Below are positions 12,191 through 20,730 of a stretch of 64,000 nucleotides of DNA, piece after piece. A model generated the notes under the pieces. The model worked only from the letters and a program-made list of their open reading frames with translations, was not told the DNA's origin and did no database searches. A program made the position numbers and the translations under genes. The DNA is from Dasypus novemcinctus (taxonomy: Eukaryota > Chordata > Mammalia > Cingulata > Dasypodidae), in NCBI RefSeq assembly GCF_030445035.2, contig NC_080675.1, positions 66,480,544 to 66,544,543 on the forward strand. The letters run 5' to 3'. Positions within the stretch are counted from its first letter, which is position 1. Each line of letters starts with the position of its first letter.

Positions 12191-12449
12191 TCTAGTGGGG
12201 TTGAGGGATTGATTTTTTAATTAAATTTAATTAAAAATTAAATTTAAATAGACACACAGTGGCTACTATATTGAACAATGCAGCTCTGGAGAAACCTTTA
12301 AAAATAAAAACCTTTAAAAATAAAAATATAAAATATAAAAATTAAAATAGAATGCATACAAAACATTCTGCACACCCAAAAACAAAGCAGAAAAAGAGGA
12401 AAAGAGGACCAAAATTCAGAAGCAGAAAAATAGAATGTGTAGACTGAAA
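12191..12449. repeat. AT-rich low-complexity stretch
   Basis: Contains overlapping attaaa words and a 16-bp unit cctttaaaaataaaaa repeated twice near 12293-12324, then further aaaatata units. No gene. Confidence 0.6.
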
Positions 12450-12672
12450 GGTGATTATTAAGGGGTAGAGCTTTTTTTGTCAGTTTTTATTTATTATTAT
12501 TGTTATTAAAGTAATAAAAATGCTCTAACAATGTTTGAAGTCATGAATGCACAACTATGTGATTATAACAAATATCACTGTCCATTTTGGATAGATTGTA
12601 TGCTTTATTAAAATGTATCAATAAAATTGATTTGAAAAAAAAACTTGTTTAAAAAGCTAAAAAAAAAAAGAA
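12450..12672 (+). mobile_element. L1 3' end fragment with A-rich tail
   Basis: The text ggggtagagctttttttg, then gcacaactatgtgattataa, then ttggatagattgtatgcttt, then tcaataaaattgatttgaaa follows the L1 3' UTR terminus, which usually reads gtgatta...cattgattgtaca...atatctcaataaaattg plus poly(A). A-runs at 12635-12671 are the remains of the tail. Confidence 0.65.
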
Positions 12673-12689
12673 ACAAAGAGTAAAGTTGT

Positions 12690-13465
12690 AGTCCTAAACC
12701 CAACAATTACATTAATCTCCACTAAGAGCTAGAGATTTTCAGACAAGATTAAAAATAAACAACTGTTCACCCTGCAACATAAGTCGAGCTGCCATGCCAA
12801 GCTGCAATGATGAACATAGATCCGAGACTGGATGCCCAGCAGGGCGTCTCCATTTTCACCCTGGGGCACTTGCACTGGTGCAGCAACACCAGGGGACGTT
12901 TCCATCATCGCCCCAACCAAGTTCAAGCTGCAACACTGAGCTGTGATTAAATAAAGTTTGATTGTACTGAGAAAAAATAAAATAAAATAAAAATAAACAC
13001 CAATTTGGACAACTATATAGAGTCTACAAAATGTGTACTCGAAAGGTGAAGTTTTGATAGGCTCAAAGTAACACGATGATTGAATGAAAGGAATATAATG
13101 CAAATGGTAAGCATAAGAAGGCTGAAGTGTCTCTTTTTAACAACAAAGTAGATTTCAGAAGACGGTATATTATCAGAGATAAATAAAATCATTTCATAAA
13201 GATTAAAAGTTAAAAAACCAATATGCAACATTCATAAAAGTTCATACACCAATATCAAAGCTTAAAGATATATGAAGCAAACACTGGCAGAAGGAAACAG
13301 AGAAATGCACCAATGCACAGTCAAAACTGAGTATTTTGACTTCTATATCAATAATTAATAGAATACATAGGAAATAAAATGATGTAAAACTTTCAAACAA
13401 TACTATCAACTGCCCTGTTCTTATAATTTGTAGAATACTCCCTCAAACAACTACAGAATACATAT
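12690..13465 (+). mobile_element. L1 ORF2 endonuclease-domain remnant, left half of a split element
   Basis: Sense words follow the L1 endonuclease coding order: gcagac-like cagacaagattaaaaataaa, ggacaactatatagagtcta, gataggctcaaagtaacacg, gcaaatggtaagcataagaa, gatatatgaagcaaacactg and ctacagaatacatat. Many stops break the frame. At 13465 it stops abruptly at the word cagaatacatat. The same ORF2 resumes at 26431 with cagaatacacat, so about 13 kb was inserted there. The piece also carries the small retro-insertion at 12762-12987. Confidence 0.8.
12762..12987 (+). mobile_element. Retro-inserted cDNA of unknown origin (5'-truncated transcript or SINE)
   Basis: A 226-bp GC-richer island (about 12762-12947) sits in A-rich L1 sequence. 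It has a poly(A) signal AATAAA at 12949-12954, then from 12972 an A-rich tail (aaaaaataaaataaaata), the spacing expected of a copied mRNA 3' end. A 12-bp target duplication taaaaataaaca flanks it (12750-12761 and 12988-12999), and removing the insert restores the L1 text. One plus-strand frame is open for about 50 codons from a Met near 12793 to TGA at 12943 and is rich in Ser, Pro and Gln. I do not recognise the source. No Pol III boxes are evident, which favours a processed retrocopy over a SINE. Confidence 0.7.
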
Positions 13466-14847
13466 TTTTTAATTAATTTTTGGGGGAAGTTGGAGGTTTA
13501 TAGGAAAATCACACAGAACATACAGAGTTCCCATATAATCCTGCTCGCACCCGCAATTTTCCCTCTTATTAACACTTTGCATTAGTATGATTCCTTTGTT
13601 ACAAATTATGAAACAATGTTATAATTATACAATTACTAGAGTTCATAATTTACTTAGAGTTCACTATATTGTATAGTCCTATGTGTTTTTCTTAACCTTT
13701 ATTCTAGTAATGCATAGGCAACTTAATGTTTCCCCTTTTAACCACATTCAATTATACAATTCAGCCATGTTAACTACATTCACAATGTTGTGTTAATACC
13801 AGCATCATCAAATACCAAAACTTTTCCCTCACCCCAAACAGAAACCCTGTACCAATTAAGCATTAACTCAACATTCCCTACCCTCACCTCATCCCATGGT
13901 AACAATTAATCTAGTTACAGACTATGAATTCGCTTATTCAAATTATTTCATATGAGTGAAATCGTATATCCTTTTGTGTCTGGCTTATTTCGCTCAGCAT
14001 ATCTTCAAGTTTCATCCATGTTGTTGCATGTAACAAAACTTCACTCCTTTTTCGGGATTAATAATACCCCATCATTTGTACTACTTTTTGTTTATCTACT
14101 CACCTATTGATGGACTCTTAGGTTGCTTTCCTACTTGGGCAATTGCAAAAATTGGTATGCAAATATCTGTTCAGTCCCTGCTTTCAATTCTTTTGGGTAT
14201 ATTCCTAGAAATGGGATTGCCAGATCATGTGGTAATCTGATATCTGATACTTCTACACTTAACTTTCTGGGGAACCAACGAACTGTTTTGCACAGTCGCA
14301 GCACCATTTCACATTCCCACATCTTCACATCTTCCACAAAACTCATTCTTTGTCCATTCTTTTTATTAGTCACTATTCTAGTGGGAGTGAAATGGCATTC
14401 CCCTAATGGATAATGATAATTAGCATGTTTTCACGTGCTTATTGACCATTTCTATATTCTCTTTAGAGAAATGTCTATTCAAACCTTTTGCTAATTTTTA
14501 AATTGAGTTGCTTGCCTTTTTGTTGTTGAGTTACAGGATTTTTTAATGTATTCTCGAAATTTAATTCTTATCGGATATGTGGTTTCCAAATAGTTTCTGC
14601 CTTTCTATTGGTGGTCTTTTTACTTCCAAAAAGAAATTATTAGTTTCACAAAAGTTTTAATTTGGATGAAATCCCACTTATCTATTTTTTTCACCTGTAC
14701 TTTTGATGCAAAGTCTAAGAAACCATAGCCTAATAAAAGGTCTTATAGATATCTCCCTATATTTTCTTCCAGTTTTATAACTTTGCTTCCTATATTTAGG
14801 TCTTTAATCCATTTTGAATAAATTTGTGTATGGTATAAAGTAAGGTT
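13466..14847 (-). mobile_element. L1, minus strand: 3' UTR and start of ORF2 C-terminus
   Basis: Read on the minus strand, the element ends here. On the plus strand the antisense L1 3' region appears in order: cagagttcccatataatcct, tacattcacaatgttgtg, tcaccccaaacagaaaccct, tctggcttatttcgctcagc, atgggattgccagatcatgt. Then comes ORF2 C-terminal antisense, such as gtctttaatccattttgaat. Stops are frequent. The 3' edge at 13466 falls on a T-rich site in the host L1, as expected of target-primed insertion. The element continues across the SINE at 14858-15127. Confidence 0.85.
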
Positions 14848-14857
14848 CACCTTCATT

Positions 14858-15127
14858 CCGCCCCCCTCACTTGAAGCTATTTTTTGCTTGCTGTCTGCTC
14901 TCCGTGTCCATTCGCTGTGCATTCTTCTGTGTTTTGTGCTTGTCTCCCTTTTTGTTGCATCACCTTTCACCTTGCTGAGTCAGCTTTTTGTGGTGCTGGC
15001 CGACCAGGTGACATTCCACAGTGCTAGTGGGCGAGCCTACCTTCACAAGGAAGCCCCGGGTCCCAAACCCAGGGCCTCCCATTTATTAGACAGAAGCCCA
15101 ACTGATTGAGCCACAGCCACTTCCCTC
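14858..15127 (-). mobile_element. DAS-type SINE inside the minus-strand L1
   Basis: Read on the minus strand, the head gggaagtggctgtggctcaa and a cctcccatttattagacaga-complement anticodon-arm region are of the armadillo tRNA-derived type. The other end holds the reverse complement of the gcgaatggacacggagagca block. A 10-bp target duplication, caccttcatt at 14848-14857 and cactttcatt at 15128-15137, differs at one base. The overlapping frame at 14888-15109 is a SINE shadow. Confidence 0.85.
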
Positions 15128-15137
15128 CACTTTCATT

Positions 15138-16773
15138 TTCTTGCATATGAGTATTGAATTTTCCCAGCACAACTTGTTGAAGAGACATTTTTCCCATTGA
15201 AAGAACTTATCACCATTGTCAAAAATTAATTAGCCATAGATGTAGGGGTTTATTTCTGAACTCTCAATTCAATTTCATTTCTCTCTGATTTGTTCCTTGT
15301 GTCTGTACCATGATGTTTTGATTAGTGTAGCTCTGTAATATGCTCTAAAATCAGGATATGTGAGTTCTCCAAACTTGTTCTCCTTTTTAAAGATGTTTTT
15401 GGCTTTACTGTACCCCAATCCTTCCATATAAATTTGATTATTGGTGTTACTATTTCTGCAAAGAGAGCTGTAGGAATTTTCAGAGGGATTACGTTAAATC
15501 TGTAAATCACTGTGGGTAGAGTTGACTTATTAACCATATATTGTCTATCAAACCATGATCAAAGAATGTTCTTCCATTTATTTAACTCTTCTTTGATTAA
15601 TTCTTAGCAATATTGTATAGTTTTGTTTATACAACACCTTTACTCCTTTGCTTAAATTATTCCTTTATCCTGGATCCTTTTAGTTGCTATAGTAAATGGA
15701 ATTTTTTCTTGATTTCCTATTTAAATTCTCCATTACTACTGTATAGAAACATTACTGATGTTTGTGTGTTGATCTTGTTCCCTGCTTTTTACTGAATTTA
15801 TTTATTAATTTTAGGAGCTTTGTTGTGTATTTTTCAGAATATTCTATCTAATCATATTGTCAGCAAAGAGGAAGTCTTGTTTCTTCCTTTCCTATTCAAA
15901 TGCCTTTTCTTTTTCTTGCTTAATTTATCTGGCTAGAAATTCCAGTACAATGTTGCATAAAAGTGAAGGAGTGGACATCCTTGTCATGTTACTTATATTG
16001 GAGGGAACATTTTCTGCCTTTCACCATTCATTATTATGCCTTCTTAAGGTTTCTCATAACTACTCTTTTTAATGATGTTAAGGAAGTTTTATTCCTAGCT
16101 TTCTGAGTATTTTTATCAAGAAAGGGTGCAAAATTTTGTCCAATATGTTTTCTATACCAATTGAGATGACCTTGTGTTTTTTCCCTTTATTTTACTAATA
16201 TGGTATATTATGTTAATTTATTTTCTTATTTTGAACAACCATTATATATCTGAGGCAATCCCACTTGATCATGGCTCATAATTTTTTTTAATGTGCTGTT
16301 GGGTTTGGTTTGGTTGTATTTTGTTAAGGATTGTTGCATTTATGTTTATAAGGGATTTTGATCTGTAAGTTTCTTTACCTGTCGTGTCTTCATCTGACTT
16401 TGGTGCTAAGGTGATGTTGGCATCATAGAATGAGTTAGGGAATGCCTGCTCCTCTTCAATTTTTCAGAAGAGTTTGACCAGGAATTGTGTTAATTCTTCT
16501 TGGAATGTTCATAAAATTCACAAGGGAAGTCATTTGGTCCTGGACTTTTCTTTATTGGGAGCTTTTTTATTATTGGGAGATTTGATTCACTCTCTTTACT
16601 TATTATTCTGTTAATGTAAGTAGTTTGTATGCTTCTAGGAATTTGTCCATTTTATCGAGTTTATCTAATATTCTGGCATAAACAGTTATTCATAGCTCCC
16701 TTTTATATATATATTTTTGTGTGCTTTCAGTAATATTCCAACTGTCATTTCTGATTTAGATATTTCTTTTTTT
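15138..16773 (-). mobile_element. L1 ORF2 (reverse transcriptase) remnant, minus strand
   Basis: Read on the minus strand this is the central ORF2. The palm motif normally read as FADD is present as F-A-D-N-M-I (codons at 15857-15868 for FADN), so one catalytic aspartate is lost. The conserved entry to the RT domain, usually PGPDGF, reads P-G-P-N-D-F near 16525-16545. Multiple stops and indels make it a dead element. It is interrupted on the right by a second SINE. Confidence 0.85.
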
Positions 16774-16989
16774 AAAAAAAGATTTATTTATTTTACTTCA
16801 TTTATTTCCCTTCCCCGCTGTTGTCTGGACTTGCTGTCTGCTCTCAGTTTTCTGCCCCCATGGCGCAGGCTGTCAGCTCTCTGCAGCAGCACAGGCTAAC
16901 TTGCCTTCATCAGGAGGCCCTGGGAATCAAACCCTAGACCTCCCATTCGGCAAATGGGAGCCCAGTCACTTGAGCCACATCCACTTCCT
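16774..16989 (-). mobile_element. DAS-type SINE inside the minus-strand L1
   Basis: On the minus strand the head reads aggaagtggatgtggctcaa, then a gggtttgattccca B-box-like word, then a body ending agcagacagcaagtccagac and an A-rich aataaataaatc tail. This is the other armadillo SINE subtype. The flanks tatttcttttttt and tatccttttttat may be an imperfect target duplication. Confidence 0.8.
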
Positions 16990-18605
16990 GTATCCTTTTT
17001 TATTCTTTGTCAATCTAGCTAAATGTTTGTCAATTATATTGCTCTCATTAAGGAACCAACTTTTGGTTTTGTTGATTCTATTATTTATTTCATTTATCAC
17101 CATTCTAATCTTTTTTATTTTCTTCCTTTTGCTCACTTTGTGTTAGCTTTATCTGCTTTTTGTAGTTACTCCAGTTGTGAGGCTGTCTGATTTCATAACT
17201 TTCAACTTTTTAAAAATGTGAACATTTTGAACTACAGATTTCCCTCCCAACACTACATTTGCTCCATGCCATAAGTTTTGGTATATTCTGTTTTCCATTT
17301 TCATTCATCTCAAGGTAGTTCCTAGATTCTCTTATGATTTCTTCTTTGACCTATTGGTTATGTAAGAGTGTGTTGTTTAATTTCCATATGTTCCTGAATT
17401 TCTAGTATTCCTTCTGCTATTGATTTCTAGCATCATTCCATTGAGACCATAGAAGACACATGGTATGGTTTTAATATTTTTAAATTTATTGAGACTTGTT
17501 TTGTAACCTAACATATGATCTATCCCAGAGAATGACCCATGTGCTTTAGAGAATAATATGTATTTTGCTGCTATTGACTAAAGTGTTTTGTATGTGTCTC
17601 ATAGGTCTAGTTGGTTTAGCATATCATTCAAGTCTTCTGTTTCTTTAATGATCCTCTCCCTAAATATAAAGTCCATTATTGAATGGTACATTGATTTTCC
17701 TACTATTAATGTACAACAGTCTATTTCTTTCTTTAAATCTGTCAATATTTGCTTCATATGTATTTGGGCTCTTCTGATAACTGCATGATATTTATCATTG
17801 GTATGTCTTCTTGTTCATTTGACATCTTTATTAGGCTATAGTGACCTTCTTCATCCCTCACAACTGTTTTTGACTTAAAAGTATATTTTATCTGATTATT
17901 AGTCTATCTACCCCAGCTTTCTTTTGATTATTACTTACATGGTATATTTTTCCATCCTTTTACTTTCGACTTAAAGTATATTTTATCTGATTATTAGTCT
18001 ATCTACTCCAGCTTTCTTTTGGTTATTACTTACATGGTATATTTTTCCATCCTTTTACTTTCAACCTACTTGTATCTTTGCATTTAAGGTGAGTCATTGT
18101 AAACATCATATAATTGGGTTATGCTTTTGTATACATTTTGTCAATCTCTGCCTTTGACTGGAATATTTAATACATTTATATTTAAAATAACTAATAATGA
18201 TAATACAGGACTTTCCTCTGCCATTTGGCTATTTAGGTTTTGTAAATTCTTTACTTTTGTGTCTCTTAATTCTTCCTTAATTCTTCCTTTCATATTTATT
18301 TGATTTGGGTTTTAGTGTGTAATTTTAAGTCCCATATCATTTTCTTTTAGATATATTCTCAGATATTTTCTTTGTTGTTACCATGGGACATAAATTTAAC
18401 AGCTTAAATCTGTAATAATCATGTTTTAAATTTGATACCTACTAAACTTCAATAGACTACACATATACTTTTCCTATAATCCATCCCCTGACCTTTTTGT
18501 AGTACATTTTACAAATTAAGTCTTTATACATTTTATTCCAAAGCCATAGATTTATCATTATCTTTTAATCATTTTAGGACCTGTAATATTTAAAAAGTTA
18601 CATTC
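16990..18605 (-). mobile_element. L1 ORF2 (RT start to endonuclease) remnant, minus strand
   Basis: Antisense of classical L1 ORF2 runs in order: aggaaccaacttttggtttt, ttgacctattggttatgtaa, taacatatgatctatcccag, gtctagttggtttagcatat, catccttttactttcaacct, ttgtcaatctctgcctttga. Right of 18300 the match continues more weakly (gttgttaccatgggacataa) up to 18605, where an LTR begins. It includes the recent internal tandem duplication at 17872-18062. Confidence 0.85.
17872..18062. repeat. 96-bp tandem duplication within the L1
   Basis: Two adjacent units, 17872-17967 and 17968-18062, differ by one single-base indel and two substitutions. The surrounding L1 is far more diverged from the family pattern, so the duplication arose in place long after insertion. 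Confidence 0.95.
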
Positions 18606-18712
18606 TGTGGTAGTTTGAATCTTTTATAGACCCCAGAAAATTATGTTCTTAAACTGACCTATGAATGCGAACATACTGTCAACATTTGATTAGATTAGTT
18701 TCAGTTAAGTGC
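18606..18712 (+). mobile_element. MaLR-like LTR, 5' part (outer element)
   Basis: Begins tgtggtagtttgaatctttt and continues with accccagaaaattatgttct, the 5' start of a MaLR-like LTR seen several times in this window in either orientation. It breaks off at 18712, where the minus-strand LTR starts, and seems to resume at 20550. Confidence 0.65.
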
Positions 18713-19676
18713 TGTCTTAGTTTGCCTCAGGGCTGCCAATGCAAAGTACCAGAAATGAGTTGGCTTTTATAATGGAAAATTTATTAGAGTAAAAGCTTAC
18801 AGTTCTGAGGCCATGGAATATCCAAATCAAGGCACCAGCTGATGTGCTTTCTCAACAAATTCAGTGATCCTGGGGTCCTGCCACATGGTGATGCAAATTG
18901 GTGGCTGATCTCTACTGAGTTCCTGCCTTCCCCTCCAAAGTCCACTGTGGGTGACCAGAAAAAGGGTTTGTCTTTTTCCGAGCCTCCTCTCTTAGTCTCG
19001 GCTACTCCACTTTCTTTCCAAGTTCAGTTGTGGGTTTGGGTTATCAGGCATACGGCTTGTCTCTGTTCCCATGGGCCAAGCCCCTGGGGGCCTCTTTCCA
19101 TTCTTCTGTTCTCTGTTGATTCCAGACTCCAAGACCTCTCTCAGCCTCTTGGGGCTTCTCTCCCTTTCTGCAGCCATAAGTGAACCTGGAGTCCTCTCTA
19201 CTTTCTACTTTCTCTCAAATGGAAACATCAAAAATGATGTCTGTCTTTCTCTGTGTGTCTCTTTGTATGTCTCCATTTATATAAGACCCAGCAGGAAGGC
19301 AGAAACTCAGCCTGTCACACCTCAATGATGTAGTCCAATCAAAGGCAATCTAACCAAGTGATCTAAAGTGAATCTAATGCCATCAAAGGGTACCAATGCG
19401 GTCACCCCTCGGGCTGAAGTGTGGTTTGCTGGCCTGGCGGGGGAGCAGCCGCGGCAGGCCAAGCCGCTGCCCCCATAATAGGGTGGTTGGTCGGGCCCAC
19501 CGCCACCCCTGAAGGAAGCTCGGCATGGGCGCAGAGTGCCCTCGGGTCTCCCCTTCTCGGCAGCCATGCTTCCGTGGCCGCCCCTCCTCCCAGATGGCGC
19601 CACCCGATGCCTTGTGGGGCGGCACCCTTCTTCTTCCTTCTCCCTGCGCAGGCGCAGGGCAGAAAATTCCAGTCTG

Positions 19677-19853
19677 CCCTTTTCCCCTCCCCCGACAGCA
19701 GCAACAGCCAGGCGTGGGCGGAGAAATCCAGCCCGCCCTTTTCCCCTCCCCCGACAGCAGCAACAGCCAGGTGTGGGCGGAAAAATCCAGCCCGCCCTTT
19801 TCCCTTCCCCCGACAGCAGCAACAGCCAGGCGTGGGCAGGAAACTCAAGTCTG
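19677..19853 (+). repeat. 59-bp tandem array in the LTR U3 region (3 copies)
   Basis: Units start at 19677, 19736 and 19795 with the tttcccctcccccgacagca word in each, and a partial unit precedes them. Each unit ends in a ggcgtgggcgg-like word. In the first it reads gcgtgggcg (19712-19720), the EGR/Zif268 consensus. In units two and three it has one mismatch. Repeated U3 enhancer units are common in retroviral LTRs. Confidence 0.9.
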
Positions 19854-19980
19854 CCCTCCACCCCAGCAACAGCAGCCACCAATCCCTAAACCCTGCCCCT
19901 TCCCCCAGCAACAGCGACAGCCAATCCCTAACCACCACCCCTCCCCCGTCCAGTACCGCCCACTGACCTTTCACCGGCAA

Positions 19981-20035
19981 CCAATCAGAACAGGGCGTGG
20001 CTTCGACCAATCAGCCTTCCCCAGCCCCTATAAAA
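19981..20035 (+). promoter_or_regulatory. LTR promoter: two CCAAT boxes and a TATA box
   Basis: CCAAT at 19981-19985 and 20007-20011, both in accaatcag contexts that fit NF-Y, a gggcgtggc GC/CACCC-type word at 19993-20001, and TATAAAA at 20029-20035. Spacing is that of a Pol II core promoter, with initiation predicted near 20060 on the plus strand. Activity cannot be judged from sequence. Confidence 0.7.
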
Positions 20036-20157
20036 CTGTTGCCTCTCCCTCAGTAAAGTGGACTTGCGTGTTTACCTTGTCTCCGCGGTAGTTCTTCTGC
20101 CGTGCGCCCTCCAGTCCTGAGAGCCCCCGACAAGGGCCTGGCCTCCCTTGTCCCCAG

Positions 20158-20297
20158 TTCGTCGCCTGCTTCTCCGGGCGACCCCTTCGTCGCCTGCTTC
20201 TCCGGGCGACCCCTTCGTCGCCGGCTTCTCCGGGCGACCCCTTCGTCGCCGGCTTCGCCGGGCGACCCCTTCGTCGCCGGCTTCGCCGGGCGACCCC
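20158..20297 (+). repeat. 28-bp tandem array, five copies, in the LTR
   Basis: Five head-to-tail units of ttcgtcgcctgcttctccgg plus gcgacccc. Units 3-5 carry ccgg for cctg and units 4-5 cgcc for ctcc, a stepwise pattern consistent with sequential duplication. Each unit holds several CpG and the ccgggcg core. Confidence 0.95.
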
Positions 20298-20325
20298 GTC
20301 AGCTGAACCGCGCAACCCCTTGTGA

Positions 20326-20440
20326 GACCGATCCCTCGTCTGCTGCCGGACCGACCCCTCGTCCCAAGTGGGACCGACCCCTCGTCCCAAGCGGGACCGA
20401 CCCCTCGTCCAGAGCTGGACCAACCCCTCGTCCGCAGCCA
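20326..20440 (+). repeat. 23-bp tandem array, five copies, in the LTR
   Basis: Units begin at 20326, 20349, 20372, 20395 and 20418, each starting gaccgacccctcgtcc or a close variant, with a partial sixth at 20441. It lies 28 bp after the 28-bp array. Confidence 0.9.
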
Positions 20441-20549
20441 GACCCCACCTCTACCGACCGAGCAAGCCGCCGCATACCACAACCACAGTAATAGATTAGT
20501 TTAAGAACATAATCTTTTGAAACTCAAAAAATAACTGCAAACTGTCACA

Positions 20550-20730
20550 GGGGCTATTTGATTATATTACTCCACTATGGAGTAATATATATCCAGGAGT
20601 CGAACTTGATGCAACACCAAACTTGATGCAACACTGAGAGGAGCCACTGAAGTCAGAAGCTGAAAGCAACAAGGCCTGGAGGAGACGAGAGAGATGAGCT
20701 GATGCTGTCACATGCCTGATCACATTTGGC
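20550..20730 (+). mobile_element. MaLR-like LTR, continuation of the outer element
   Basis: After the minus-strand LTR, text resumes in the sense orientation: gaagtcagaagctgaaagca, acaaggcctggaggagacga, gctgatgctgtcacatgcct. This corresponds to the middle of the same LTR family (compare 62640-62760). The 3' third of the LTR is missing. Confidence 0.55.

Larger units (their letters stand above)
19405..20476 (+). mobile_element. GC-rich ERV-type solo LTR with three tandem arrays
   Basis: A block of roughly 1.07 kb with very high GC and many CpG, sharply different from its surroundings, interrupts the minus-strand MaLR LTR. It has a promoter-like order: GC-rich U3 with 59-bp repeats, two CCAAT boxes (19981-19985, 20007-20011), a TATA box (20029-20035), then an AGTAAA word at 20052 that may be a variant poly(A) signal, and a repeat-rich R/U5-like part. 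No internal retroviral genes, primer site or second LTR adjoin it, so I call a solo LTR. The exact ends are uncertain by about a dozen bases. The long open frames on both strands follow from the composition and are not genes. Confidence 0.65.
18713..20549 (-). mobile_element. MaLR-like LTR on minus strand, split by a GC-rich ERV LTR
   Basis: The plus strand shows the antisense LTR 3' end (tgtcttagtttgcctcaggg at 18713) and the antisense 5' end at the right edge (gtttaagaacataatctttt, then gcaaactgtcaca, ending 20549). The LTR proper is about 760 bp: 18713 to about 19404 plus about 20476 to 20549. The middle is a separate LTR. Flanks agtgc (18708-18712) and ggggc (20550-20554) might be a decayed 5-bp duplication. 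It sits inside the outer LTR in opposite orientation. Confidence 0.65.

Noticed and set aside
12729-13103. 124-codon minus-strand frame
   Set aside because: It runs across the antisense of a retro-inserted cDNA and of L1 endonuclease sequence, two unrelated pieces, so it cannot be a real protein.
18842-19328. Overlapping 113- and 85-codon frames
   Set aside because: They lie in the minus-strand MaLR-like LTR and read antisense LTR sequence.
19322-20504. Several long overlapping open frames (up to about 200 codons) on both strands
   Set aside because: They lie in a GC-rich, stop-poor LTR with tandem arrays, overlap on both strands, and have repetitive Pro/Arg/Gly composition without domains. 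This is composition, not coding.
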